A DNA stretch of 44,987 nt. It comes from a virus. Location of the stretch: IMG/VR virus record IMGVR_UViG_3300025073_000081, positions 1 through 44,987 of that record. One strand, given 5' to 3'. Of this stretch, positions 17,187-24,691 are shown one piece after another. The notes under the pieces were generated by a model. That model searched no databases. It was given only the letters and a program-made list of their open reading frames with translations, and had not been told where the DNA came from. The position numbers and the translations under genes are program-made. Within the stretch, counting starts at the first letter, position 1. Each line of letters starts with the position of its first letter.

Positions 17187-17774
17187 TTATTTAACTCGAA
17201 ACTCTGGTAATGGCTTAGCTGTCTTCTGGAAGTAAGCCACAATGTATGCACGAACACGCTCACAATGCTTTTGAATAGAATCGTAGCTATCTGTTGAGGA
17301 AATGATACGACTTCGGCGATCTTCAGGAATATAGTCCTCAAAAATCACCTCATCCGCAGCATTTCTCTTGTATTCTCCAGTCTTAGGGTCCTTTGAAGGA
17401 CGCTTATCCTGGACATTATCAGACAATCGGTGAGGTACGATTAGTGTAAATCGAAATCCAGGCCTATCTCCAAGAGGTTTTACTTCTCTTCCGAAATCAG
17501 TGCCTAGCATTTCATCAACTATCTCGTTAATCCTTGGATCAACTAAGTTTCTTCCTTCACTAGCAGCCTGAATGTCTTCTACGTTGGCTTCTGCCTTAAA
17601 GCGTTCCTTGCCTCCTGTTTCAATGTCCTTAACACGTTTGTCGATACTACCAATCTGTTCACTAAGACTGGCAATACCTGTGGACATACTCTTCATGAGG
17701 TTGAGAAGCTCATTGTCTGGATTTTCGTCCACTACTGTAGGAACCTTGTCCTTTTCTGGTTTGTTTGGTGCCAT
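17187..17774 (-). CDS. Hypothetical protein with coiled-coil N-terminus
   Basis: A 195-aa protein. Residues about 25-55 form a coiled coil (LLNLMKSMSTGIASLSEQIG) and the C-terminal two-thirds is a charged globular domain. Of unknown function; it lies in the portal-to-scaffold interval, 9 bp from the next gene. Confidence 0.5.
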   Translation of the reverse strand: MAPNKPEKDKVPTVVDENPDNELLNLMKSMSTGIASLSEQIGSIDKRVKDIETGGKERFKAEANVEDIQAASEGRNLVDPRINEIVDEMLGTDFGREVKPLGDRPGFRFTLIVPHRLSDNVQDKRPSKDPKTGEYKRNAADEVIFEDYIPEDRRSRIISSTDSYDSIQKHCERVRAYIVAYFQKTAKPLPEFRVK

Positions 17775-17785
17775 AGTTTTGTTAA

Positions 17786-18262
17786 TTATTTCTTCTTATA
17801 TCTCATCTGCGTAAGTTTCGACGGGTCATTACGCATGAGAATCTTGTACGCCTCGTTCCTTGCAATAGCCATAGTGAGTTCATCGACAGGCAACTCAACC
17901 CTACGTTTGGCAATTCCCGAGGCCTTTTCTTCGGCTGATAATTGTAGTGTCACATCATATGGGATGTGGTTGATTTGTCGTTCGTAGCGAGCTGCAAGCT
18001 GTCTGCGAAGCTCTTCATTAGACGTGAAGTACACGAACATGTATATATCGAGCCAGTTAAACGTAAAGGTCTTTTCTTTACCCTTATCATCCGTAAAACT
18101 GAGTTTCAAATATCTAGCTTCGATGTCTCCACTGTCTTTATTTGCTTCAAAGATAGTATAAAAATCCAGTAGGCTGTTCTCCAAAGAAGAAATACGCCAC
18201 CTTTTCTTTGCGTGTCCTTTTGTCTCTACTTCTGCTTCTGTTTTACTTTTATCGGGCTGCAT
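17786..18262 (-). CDS. Hypothetical protein
   Basis: A 158-aa protein, basic at the N-terminus (KRRWRISSLENSLLDFY-type sequence) with an alternating hydrophobic and acidic middle and a basic C-terminus ending RYKKK. It overlaps the previous gene by 14 bp in another frame, consistent with coupled translation. No recognised motif. Its place after the portal suggests a head-completion or packaging accessory role, which is a guess from context. Confidence 0.45.
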   Translation of the reverse strand: MQPDKSKTEAEVETKGHAKKRWRISSLENSLLDFYTIFEANKDSGDIEARYLKLSFTDDKGKEKTFTFNWLDIYMFVYFTSNEELRRQLAARYERQINHIPYDVTLQLSAEEKASGIAKRRVELPVDELTMAIARNEAYKILMRNDPSKLTQMRYKKK

Positions 18263-18473
18263 ACCTGTTTAGCTTTTGCTGAAATCTACTAATACCCTCC
18301 CTGATTCCTTCTTTTCTGATGGTTTTTTTAGCGTATTCAAACGCTGTATCTCCTATAATCCTTTCGTTATCAATCTCTGTAGTGACTTCTTTAGCAATAA
18401 ACTCAAGTAAATCACCATATTCAGTCAACATATTACGAGTCCTAGACTGGATTATTTTGTTTTCTATCATCAT
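18249..18473 (-). CDS. Small helical protein
   Basis: A 74-aa charged helical protein (MMIENKIIQSRTRNMLTEYG...) 6 bp after the portal stop and overlapping the next gene by 14 bp. Unknown function. Confidence 0.45.
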   Translation of the reverse strand: MMIENKIIQSRTRNMLTEYGDLLEFIAKEVTTEIDNERIIGDTAFEYAKKTIRKEGIREGISRFQQKLNRYAAR

Positions 18474-18479
18474 TTGTTA

Positions 18480-20576
18480 TTACGGATTCTTAAATGCATT
18501 GAACGCTGCCCCCATTCTTGAGCCAAGAGACTGTTTTCCTTCCAGTTCTGCTTGGGGGACTACTGACTCGGGAGTTTCAAGACGACCTGCCTTGGCTGCC
18601 TCTGTCGGCATAGCTCCTTCTCCCATATTCTCCTGTGACATACCCATTTCTCGTGGTTTCTTTTCTTTTTCTGCCCCAAGTTTACCAGCCTGGTTAATTT
18701 GATTGAGCCATTCATCAGGGAGCCACTTCCTGGGGTCTTTATTGAAAGCCAAGAGTATCTGCTTAACAGGACGACCAACCATTGTAGGATCGCCTTCCTG
18801 AATCAAAGGAATAAGGATGTTCGCCATACGGAGTGTGTCTGCCTTTTCCAATTCCTCTGATTGAATGAGGATAGAGTTAGCATCCACAATGACGTCACCT
18901 TCAAACGATAGGAAAGATGGCTTAATCTTGAAGAACTTCTTGTGTTCAGTCTCTACGAAGTTACCCTTTTCGTCTTGTTCGACGTTTAGCTGTTCTTCAC
19001 GATACTGCTTAGCAAAGAACTCTTCTTCACCAGGCTTTCCTTCATTTTCGATAAAGAAGTAATCTGGGTCAGCACCAACCTCTTCAAGATAATTCATTAC
19101 ATCCTCTGGATCAGCGAGATGTTCAACCTGGAAGTCTGTGTATACCTGCTTAATAAGGTCAATACGGTTCCTGAACTCCCAATCAAGGGCATACTGGATG
19201 GACTTTAGAGGCAAACGAAGGCGTTTAAGACCAGCCTCTCTGTTGATACCTGTCTCGAATGCAGTTGCATTCTTATCAGAAGTATCCCCCTCAAGGGTCT
19301 TAGTGACTCCTGTTCTCTGGTCTTCCTTGTTTTCAATGCGGTCAATCCAGCCTGGACCATCCTTATTACCTTCTGGGATTTGTAGCCAGGTAATTGATTT
19401 AGGATCGAGAATACGACGAAGGACACCAGCTTTGTATTTAAGGTTCTCGTCCTCCATTTCTTCTTGACCTGTATAGAAACCAGGAGGCGAAATAGTCAAA
19501 AGAAGCTGCCTCATAGTCATATTCTGAATACGGTCTAGTAGGGACTCATCCCGTTCGATAGCCTCCATAACGCCAATACCGTAGATAGTCTCTGCTCCAC
19601 GAAGACTCCAGTATCCATAAGTACAAGAAAGACGCTTGCTGTTTTGTGGCAATGGCTCCCAAACAACCATAACTCCATTGATTTCAACAATAAACCAGTC
19701 ATCGTATTGGTTTTCATAGAAGAAAATCTCAGTCATGCCTTTCTTAGTTTCCTTTGCTTCGTTAGCAGAGTTAGAAAAGCTAGAGCCTTGGTCTGAACTA
19801 CCCTCAATAGTCTCCCGAGTATCTCCACCAGCCTTCACATACTTCATATTAGGAAACTCATCCTCTGGGAAAGCTGCCTTTATATCGTCTATGTACCAAA
19901 CCTCACGCCACATCCAGTCACGAGTTGAGTAGAAATCTTCTGGTACTGTTTGTTCATCAAGCCACGCATTGTAGTTGTTGATATTCATGTAGGCGATGTC
20001 GTCTACCTTGGTAATTTCCTTAGTTTCGTAAATCTTAGTTTCTTTACCAGTTTTCTCGTCCTTTTCAATGCGTTCTAGGAAACGAGCATCGTGTTTGAGG
20101 CAACGGTGGAATGTCCTACCCACAAACCAACCTCTTTTAGCACAGTTAAATATAGAAAGTTTAAGTTGTCCGAGGGAATTAGTGTTCCTCCAAGAACTTT
20201 GAGCGAGTCCCTTAATAAGTTCTCGGTTAGCAGAATACTTAGGGTTCTTCTCTTCAAGGGTAATTTCTGGGTTGCGGTCAATAAGGATACTGAGTGCAGT
20301 CAAAACCTTACCGTAGCCATTGTTCACAGCAATAGGTGTCTGGTCTGGGTCAAGTTCAGAAGCAGGGATGTCAGCGTTTCTATTAAAATACTGCTGATCC
20401 ATACGACGCATCATATCGTCTATGTTCAAACCATAGATATTCTTACGAGAGTTCAATAGCTCCTGCTTACGACGCTTGTATTGTTCGTACACTTTAAGCT
20501 CATCTCCTAAAGGAAAGTATCCCTTGACCACCTTTGGCTTGTCATCGAGAGGTTTAAGATTTTCTTTTGCTGCCAT
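18480..20576 (-). CDS. Portal protein
   Basis: A 698-aa protein immediately downstream of the large terminase, the usual portal position. The N-terminal region has the charged helical entry seen in podovirus-type portals (YEQYKRRKQELL, then MMRRMDQQYFNRNADIPASE). The central region has long alternating helices and ...GVMEAIERDESLLDRIQNMTMRQLLL, resembling the portal stem. The C-terminal 80 residues are flexible and rich in Lys, Glu and Gly. The size fits large portals of short-tailed phages. It forms the dodecameric DNA channel at one capsid vertex. Confidence 0.75.
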   Translation of the reverse strand: MAAKENLKPLDDKPKVVKGYFPLGDELKVYEQYKRRKQELLNSRKNIYGLNIDDMMRRMDQQYFNRNADIPASELDPDQTPIAVNNGYGKVLTALSILIDRNPEITLEEKNPKYSANRELIKGLAQSSWRNTNSLGQLKLSIFNCAKRGWFVGRTFHRCLKHDARFLERIEKDEKTGKETKIYETKEITKVDDIAYMNINNYNAWLDEQTVPEDFYSTRDWMWREVWYIDDIKAAFPEDEFPNMKYVKAGGDTRETIEGSSDQGSSFSNSANEAKETKKGMTEIFFYENQYDDWFIVEINGVMVVWEPLPQNSKRLSCTYGYWSLRGAETIYGIGVMEAIERDESLLDRIQNMTMRQLLLTISPPGFYTGQEEMEDENLKYKAGVLRRILDPKSITWLQIPEGNKDGPGWIDRIENKEDQRTGVTKTLEGDTSDKNATAFETGINREAGLKRLRLPLKSIQYALDWEFRNRIDLIKQVYTDFQVEHLADPEDVMNYLEEVGADPDYFFIENEGKPGEEEFFAKQYREEQLNVEQDEKGNFVETEHKKFFKIKPSFLSFEGDVIVDANSILIQSEELEKADTLRMANILIPLIQEGDPTMVGRPVKQILLAFNKDPRKWLPDEWLNQINQAGKLGAEKEKKPREMGMSQENMGEGAMPTEAAKAGRLETPESVVPQAELEGKQSLGSRMGAAFNAFKNP

Positions 20577-20589
20577 AGTTTGAAATTGT

Positions 20590-20636
20590 TACAACCATAG
20601 TATCACCACACATGTCAAATATCTACAATACTGTGG
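20590..20636 (-). promoter_or_regulatory. Weak candidate promoter upstream of portal
   Basis: The 61-bp gap between terminase and portal holds AATCCACAG (DnaA-box-like), a consensus TTGACA, and GTGGTGATACT, similar to the GTGGTATACT of other promoters but with one extra base. No -10 hexamer sits at the ideal spacing from TTGACA, so this is tentative. Confidence 0.35.
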
Positions 20637-20637
20637 A

Positions 20638-22245
20638 TTACTTACTCCTCAGCATATATTTCTTACGTCTCTCTTTAATAATACTCTCAACTTTAGCTTC
20701 TGGAAACTGTGTAGACAGAGACTGTCTTTGAATGTACTCACGGAGTTTCTGCTGTGCGATACTCTCTGGTTTCTTCATACGAGGCATGAACTTAATACCC
20801 TGGTATGCCAAACCAAGTGCAATCACCCTGTCGTCCTTATTAGAACCTTCAGCACCGTATCCCTGCTTACCCTGGTCATCTGTTCTCACAAAAGTCTGCA
20901 TTTCTTTCAGAGCTTCTACAGAGTTTATGTTGATGTACTCCTCTCTTGTGGCCTCTTCCAAGGAATTAACGAGAAGTGGCTTCGTTGTACCCGTGGTACG
21001 CCATCCAAGTACCTCACGAGTCTCTCGGGTTCTCTTATCCAAGACTTCTCGCTTATAGATGTTGTTGTATTTAAGCTTCAAGTGGTCTACCAAAGAAATA
21101 CCAGAGCTGTTGATCTCAGGAACTACAAAAGCCCTGTTATACCACTTAGCAATGTCTATAACATAGGTGGCGAGCTGGTCTGGGGCTACGTTAGGAGAGG
21201 CAAACTCAGCAGCCTGATTCCCCGTATGTGCATTCAATACCTGGATACAAGCATTATCCCCTCCAATGCCCTCAGAAGAGTCAACACCAACAACATACTT
21301 GAAACCCTCCAATGGCTCCTCCCAAATCATACAGTCCTGCCATTTTCGCTGAATAGGAGCCTGTGGGATGTGCTTAGCAAGATCGGTAGAGCTGAACACT
21401 CCCAATCCAGAAGAAATAAAGGCTTCGATGTCGTTAAATGGGTACTCCTGGAGCACCAGTTTCTTGTGTCGCTTTACCTTACTGATGTAAAAGGCCAACT
21501 GCTCCCTGTCTATGTTGTACATATTCACAGGGTCTTCACAGAGTCCATACTGAAGAGCAAGGGGTCGATATTCATTCATTAACTCTTCAAGAGAGCGGTC
21601 TGTCTCCAAACGATACTCAGGGTCCCAAAGCCAGTTGTAAAAGAACTTATTGTACTCTGAATTAGAGTCATTCCACTCGGTAAAAGCCATATTAGCCATA
21701 CCATTAGCTGTGGTTTCAAAGGTGATTTTGCAGTCTTTAGGAACAGACTCAAGGATTGCTGCCATACGAATCTCGGCGTTGCGTATAAAGGCCAACTCAG
21801 AGACATGAAGATTGTGGACTGTCTCTCCACGAGTATCCATAGTGACGTATATTTTGCTGTCTATATCAGGGAAGTACAGCTCGTTCCTATTCTCCAGGGA
21901 AACTCTAGGTTTAAGAGCAGGTGGAAGGTTTTCAAAGCCTCTTTTTACTATTTCAAATAGCTTGACCACCTTTTGTTTCTCATGGGCAACAATAGCAGAA
22001 CTGGTGTTTCTATTGAAAATAGTCTCATCCAACAGGTCTAGTAGACAGAAGGTTGAGAACCCGAGTTGTCGAGCCTTCAGAATAAAGTTCATCTTCCCTC
22101 TACGACGTAGGTAATCTATCTGTGCCTCGTTCAATTCCAAAGGTTCAAAGGTCTTTTCCTTTGTATTGATAAAGTAGAGGTTGTTCATTCTCCACTCTTT
22201 AGAGGCTAGCTTGCCTTCCAAATCGCTAAGACTACTCGCTGCCAT
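20638..22245 (-). CDS. terL: Terminase large subunit
   Basis: A 535-aa packaging ATPase-nuclease. The ATPase half shows an atypical Walker A typical of terminases, KARQLGFST (residues 57-65), a Walker B segment LHVSE (146-150) and the coupling segment FETTANG (176-182). The nuclease half begins YVVGVDSSEG (D322) and continues with VVPEINSSG (E377) and a late SNKDDRVIALGLAY block, consistent with an RNase H-like fold. Length and motif order are normal. It overlaps the small upstream gene by 14 bp. A tmRNA gene lies at the 5' end of what is probably the same transcript. Confidence 0.9.
   Translation of the reverse strand: MAASSLSDLEGKLASKEWRMNNLYFINTKEKTFEPLELNEAQIDYLRRRGKMNFILKARQLGFSTFCLLDLLDETIFNRNTSSAIVAHEKQKVVKLFEIVKRGFENLPPALKPRVSLENRNELYFPDIDSKIYVTMDTRGETVHNLHVSELAFIRNAEIRMAAILESVPKDCKITFETTANGMANMAFTEWNDSNSEYNKFFYNWLWDPEYRLETDRSLEELMNEYRPLALQYGLCEDPVNMYNIDREQLAFYISKVKRHKKLVLQEYPFNDIEAFISSGLGVFSSTDLAKHIPQAPIQRKWQDCMIWEEPLEGFKYVVGVDSSEGIGGDNACIQVLNAHTGNQAAEFASPNVAPDQLATYVIDIAKWYNRAFVVPEINSSGISLVDHLKLKYNNIYKREVLDKRTRETREVLGWRTTGTTKPLLVNSLEEATREEYININSVEALKEMQTFVRTDDQGKQGYGAEGSNKDDRVIALGLAYQGIKFMPRMKKPESIAQQKLREYIQRQSLSTQFPEAKVESIIKERRKKYMLRSK
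21890..21901. repeat. Dispersed palindrome TTCTCCAGGGAA, copy 2
   Basis: Inside terL, codons V-S-L-E-N. Confidence 0.7.
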
Positions 22246-22420
22246 TTTTCTTAAATCCTAGGGACCTACTACTGTCTTCTCTCTCATTCTCTCTGCTCCA
22301 GTTTTCGTCTACCCAAACATCGTCAACAGGGGTCTTTTTATCAAGTCTAATAGCATCAAGGGCCGAAACAGCTTTGATACGTTTACGCACAATAAACATC
22401 TTTTCAGGTTTCTTTTTCAT
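22232..22420 (-). CDS. Small protein upstream of terminase
   Basis: A 62-aa highly charged protein (MKKKPEKMFIVRKRIKAVSA...). Its ATG lies 8 bp after the mature 3' end of the tmRNA, and its end overlaps terL by 14 bp. It is too small and featureless to call as a small terminase. Unknown function. Confidence 0.5.
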   Translation of the reverse strand: MKKKPEKMFIVRKRIKAVSALDAIRLDKKTPVDDVWVDENWSRENEREDSSRSLGFKKNGSE

Positions 22421-22428
22421 TAAAAATG

Positions 22429-22797
22429 TGGAGGTGGGGGGAATCGAACCCCCGTCCTAAATACGTTCACCTATAACGTCTACAAAGACTATCTTGTTTT
22501 GCTCCCACGAGCGGTATACAAGCATACCAAATTAGAATGTGTGACCAGCGACTTGCCCTCAGAGTGGGTATGTAGTTTGCCAGGTCCTGATATTTCAGAG
22601 TATCCAAGCGACCTGGCGTTCTTAGTACTCCGCCATATCTAGGCGTTTACGAGTTCTTCAGAGAAGAAGGCAAAGGCGAGATACGGGCTTGGGATAGAAT
22701 CCTCAGCAGATTTTTTTACTTGAGATTTAAGGTGTTCTCAAGCATTCACCTCTTTGCAGTTGTAAATGAACTATATCAGTCAAAACCTAGCACCCCC
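22429..22797 (-). ncRNA. ssrA: Phage-encoded transfer-messenger RNA (tmRNA)
   Basis: A full-length tmRNA of 369 nt. The 5' end GGGGGTGCTAGGTTTTGAC pairs with the 3' end CACCTCC plus discriminator A; the T arm is GGGGG-TTCGATT-CCCCC. CCA is not encoded (CAT follows). The tag frame most likely resumes at GCT, nucleotides 91-93 (22705-22707), close to the E. coli position, and ends at TAG 22639-22641. The tag is 22 aa, AEDSIPSPYL... ending EELVNA. Several pseudoknot-forming segments follow. With SmpB and alanine it rescues stalled ribosomes. The tag end LVNA differs from the usual LAA. A dedicated promoter lies 7 bp upstream of the mature 5' end. Confidence 0.92.
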
Positions 22798-22903
22798 ATT
22801 TACAATAATACACCATACAAGGGCCTATCAGCAATAAGAAAGAAAGAAAGACCCCCAAGTATGAGGGTCCAGTGTGAGGAGTGGATAACTCCCCGTTAGA
22901 CAA
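22787..22903 (-). CDS. Possible TTG-initiated 38-aa membrane peptide
   Basis: A TTG at 22901-22903 sits six bases after a perfect Shine-Dalgarno (AAAGGAGGTGATC). The frame encodes MSNGELSTPHTGP followed by a hydrophobic stretch (YLGVFLSFLLLIGPCMVYYC) and stops inside the tmRNA 5' end. It runs through the terminator hairpin and the tmRNA promoter, so it may be accidental. Kept only because the ribosome-binding site is the best in the genome. Confidence 0.2.
   Translation of the reverse strand: MSNGELSTPHTGPSYLGVFLSFLLLIGPCMVYYCKWGC
22805..22834 (-). promoter_or_regulatory. tmRNA promoter
   Basis: On the minus strand TTGCTG (22829-22834), an 18-nt spacer containing CCTTGTATGG, then TATTAT (22805-22810). 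Seven bases separate the -10 from the tmRNA 5' G, so transcription should start at or next to the mature end. The upstream box of this promoter family, GTTATCCACTCC, is at about 22880-22891, beyond a terminator. Confidence 0.7.
22837..22869 (-). terminator. Rho-independent terminator
   Basis: GACCCTCA-TACT-TGGGGGTC forms an 8-bp stem with one G-U pair (22850-22869), followed by TTTCTTTCTTTCTT. It ends the zinc-ribbon operon and insulates the tmRNA promoter, whose -35 begins right at the T tract. Confidence 0.75.
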
Positions 22904-22916
22904 GGATCACCTCCTT

Positions 22917-23054
22917 TCAAAGATGGAGCTTGAGTTGGTGCGGTTCGTGGTACAAAACACGGAAATAAAGCTTTTTACACTTCTCCGAGCAATACTTCTC
23001 GCCTGGCTTGCATCCACCGCCGCATTTGAAGCACCTCCATAGCATAGGGGTCAT
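22917..23054 (-). CDS. 45-aa zinc-ribbon protein
   Basis: A small gene with a good Shine-Dalgarno (AAGGAGAGTGTGTC then ATG). The protein MTPMLWRCFKCGGG... contains CxxC (C8, C11) and CxxxC (C22, C26) in CFKCGGGCKPGEKYCSEKC, a compact Cys4 zinc ribbon. It is the last gene of a run of tiny Cys-rich proteins and is followed by a terminator. Its stop codon is merged with the sequence TGAAAGGAGGTGATCC. Possible roles are nucleic-acid or protein binding; no family name can be given. Confidence 0.65.
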   Translation of the reverse strand: MTPMLWRCFKCGGGCKPGEKYCSEKCKKLYFRVLYHEPHQLKLHL

Positions 23055-23088
23055 GACACACTCTCCTTCTGATTGAAATTATATACCC

Positions 23089-23280
23089 CTATATCTCTCC
23101 TGTCTTGCCTTTTTCCACAGCCTTATTAAAACAGTCCTCGTTGTCGTTACAGTACTTCCAGTTTCTTGTGGCTCCAGGCAGGTCTTTCAAGTAGTACGAG
23201 TAGACTGATATAGCCTCGTCTGGCCTCTCTGCCTTACAAGAGTCACACTTCCAGGTAAAATTATTGACTGGTTTCTTCAT
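23089..23280 (-). CDS. Small Cys-rich zinc-binding protein
   Basis: A 63-aa protein with CDSCKAERPDEA (CxxC) and a second pair YCNDNEDC. The spacing fits a treble-clef or zinc-ribbon-like site. It overlaps the upstream gene by 20 bp in another frame. Unknown role. Confidence 0.6.
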   Translation of the reverse strand: MKKPVNNFTWKCDSCKAERPDEAISVYSYYLKDLPGATRNWKYCNDNEDCFNKAVEKGKTGEI

Positions 23281-23458
23281 CCTGTTTTGCCTTTAAAAGT
23301 GCCTCTCTCTGGTATCTTCGTAGCATAATAGCACGCTGGTCGTAGTGCTTAGTGCATAAACCAACGGTGTATATGTTTCTACGACACCCAAGGATAGAAC
23401 AAAGGCCCAGCTTAGCGGCTCTTCCTGCTCTCCCTGGACCTCCTGATGTAGAACGCAT
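23261..23458 (-). CDS. Small zinc-knuckle protein, paralogue of 23461-23760
   Basis: A 65-aa protein with a Gly/Arg-rich start and CSILGCRRNIYTVGLCTKHYD. The CxxxxC...GLCTKHYD pattern is shared with the C-terminal half of the neighbouring 99-aa protein, so the two are probably related by duplication. GLC..HY motifs occur in HNH-associated and phage zinc-finger proteins. It lies 2 bp from the upstream gene. Confidence 0.6.
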   Translation of the reverse strand: MRSTSGGPGRAGRAAKLGLCSILGCRRNIYTVGLCTKHYDQRAIMLRRYQREALLKAKQDEETSQ

Positions 23459-23460
23459 AA

Positions 23461-23760
23461 CTATACCTCGTTTAAATATCCACCTATAACTAGCTCTTCT
23501 TCTGTTCTGATACCAACCTTTATGAGTCTTTTAATCATATCGTAGTGTTTAGTACACAAGCCTCTTGAATAAATACTCTTTTCTTCTCCGCAGAAGTTAC
23601 ACTTTCCTATGTTGGGGCCTCTATTGGGACCTCTCAATCTATACTGACGTGTATATGCGTAATTATAATTAGCAGCCCTACATACCTTACAACGACAGTA
23701 GTAATTGTTGTAACCACTCAGTCCATGCTTAAAAACCTTTGGTACGGGCTTACCCTTCAT
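23461..23760 (-). CDS. Two-zinc-finger phage protein
   Basis: A 99-aa basic protein with an N-terminal YCRCKVCRAANYNYA unit (CxC..C) and a second CNFCGEEKSIYSRGLCTKHYD unit (CxxC...C..H). The first half resembles small phage proteins beginning with HG...Y....CRC..C; the second is the module shared with 23261-23458. Probably DNA- or RNA-binding. Its start overlaps the end of the 41-aa membrane peptide gene. Confidence 0.6.
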   Translation of the reverse strand: MKGKPVPKVFKHGLSGYNNYYCRCKVCRAANYNYAYTRQYRLRGPNRGPNIGKCNFCGEEKSIYSRGLCTKHYDMIKRLIKVGIRTEEELVIGGYLNEV

Positions 23761-23875
23761 TCTTCTTTCTAAAAAGACTGGTAAAGATACGATACGGAAC
23801 TAATGTAGCTATCAAGAACAACACAAAAAATGTCTTTAGAACCAAGCCACCCAAGTACTCTATCTTCTTTTTCAT
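23750..23875 (-). CDS. 41-aa single-pass membrane peptide
   Basis: A short gene starting MKKKIEYLGG with one hydrophobic segment (about residues 8-28, LGGLVLKTFFVLFLIATLV) between basic ends, so probably an inner-membrane peptide. It is first in its operon. Its ATG lies only six bases after the -10 box of the promoter at 23882, so the mRNA is probably leaderless. Unknown role; toxin-like or regulatory membrane peptides look similar. Confidence 0.55.
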   Translation of the reverse strand: MKKKIEYLGGLVLKTFFVLFLIATLVPYRIFTSLFRKKNEG

Positions 23876-23881
23876 ATCCCT

Positions 23882-23930
23882 ATTATCCCTTGTATAAGCT
23901 ATTAAAGACAATAAGAGCTATCAACAACTA
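23882..23930 (-). promoter_or_regulatory. Repeat-family promoter for zinc-ribbon operon
   Basis: Minus strand: box GTTGTTGATAG (reverse orientation), TTGTCT (23906-23911), an 18-nt spacer ending CTTATACAAGG, then GATAAT (23882-23887). Predicted start at or next to the ATG at 23875. Confidence 0.7.
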
Positions 23931-24146
23931 GCGAGATATGATGGCTTTATACTGCTTGCGATTCCTCCTGCACTCCTTGTGGTAGAAAGCAATTTGTCCG
24001 ACAGACACCTTCATGGGCTTCTTACATATCTTGCAGCCTTGTTCCATAGTTGGAGCTGCTGGCAGTGTCTTATAACGCTTTACCAGATTACCCTTGGGGT
24101 CTTTAACATAGCGTCTTTCTATCTTTGTTTGTGTGGCTTTAGTCAT
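23928..24146 (-). CDS. Small Cys-rich protein
   Basis: A 72-aa basic protein from ATG 24146, which has AGAAGG nine bases upstream; an in-frame ATG 17 codons earlier overlaps the previous gene. The C-terminal half holds CKICKKPMKVSVGQIAFYHKEC, a CxxC...HxxxC zinc-finger-like site. Last gene of its operon, next to the following promoter. Confidence 0.6.
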   Translation of the reverse strand: MTKATQTKIERRYVKDPKGNLVKRYKTLPAAPTMEQGCKICKKPMKVSVGQIAFYHKECRRNRKQYKAIISR

Positions 24147-24150
24147 GTTT

Positions 24151-24411
24151 CTATACCTTCTTTTCAAAAGCACAGTTAGGGTCTTCACACCATCCAATTG
24201 CGTGTGTCTTATCGGAAAGTTGGCCGAGAAGACTGCTCATAGCATCCTTAGCATCTAACTCATTGATATTAAAGATAAACGTATCCCTGTTTTCTTCCAT
24301 CATGGCAATCTGAAAAAGGATATTTAAAACCTTATCTTGTTTCTTAGTGAGTGTGATAGTCACCGTTTCTTCCGGCATCTTGTCACTTAGTTTCTTTCCA
24401 ATATCAAACAT
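24151..24411 (-). CDS. Hypothetical protein
   Basis: An 86-aa helical, acidic protein ending with a CEDPNC pair. Four bp separate it from the next start. Unknown function. Confidence 0.45.
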   Translation of the reverse strand: MFDIGKKLSDKMPEETVTITLTKKQDKVLNILFQIAMMEENRDTFIFNINELDAKDAMSSLLGQLSDKTHAIGWCEDPNCAFEKKV

Positions 24412-24424
24412 ATGTTTTTTAAGA

Positions 24425-24691
24425 TTAAAGTTCTTCTAAAATACTTTTTGACACAATTCCTATCACCGTACCTCCAGGCATACGATACGAAGAGCGGTAC
24501 CGTTTAATGAATCTTATAGCCTCGATAGAACGGAGAAGGTAGTCCTTCTTATTTATCTCAAGCGTTAGTTCATCATTGTTATGTAATGCTTCGATAGAAA
24601 CGCCCACACCGTTTACGTCTAAACCATCTCTTTCCCATCCGTACTTAGTTCCAGCCGTGTAATACCATGATTTTTCTATCCGTATCTTCAT
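24425..24691 (-). CDS. Hypothetical protein
   Basis: An 88-aa mixed alpha/beta protein (MKIRIEKSWYYTAGTKYGWE...). Its ATG overlaps the stop of the exported 3D-domain gene (ATGA), indicating coupled expression. Unknown function. Confidence 0.45.
   Translation of the reverse strand: MKIRIEKSWYYTAGTKYGWERDGLDVNGVGVSIEALHNNDELTLEINKKDYLLRSIEAIRFIKRYRSSYRMPGGTVIGIVSKSILEEL

Noticed and set aside
20728-21582. 284-codon open frame on the plus strand
   Set aside because: It lies entirely antisense to terL, whose motifs are clear; no ribosome-binding site and no recognisable domain.
22429-22797. tmRNA as an integration (att) remnant of a prophage
   Set aside because: The gene is full length with its own promoter and intact ends, there is no integrase, and the genome closes as a circle elsewhere.
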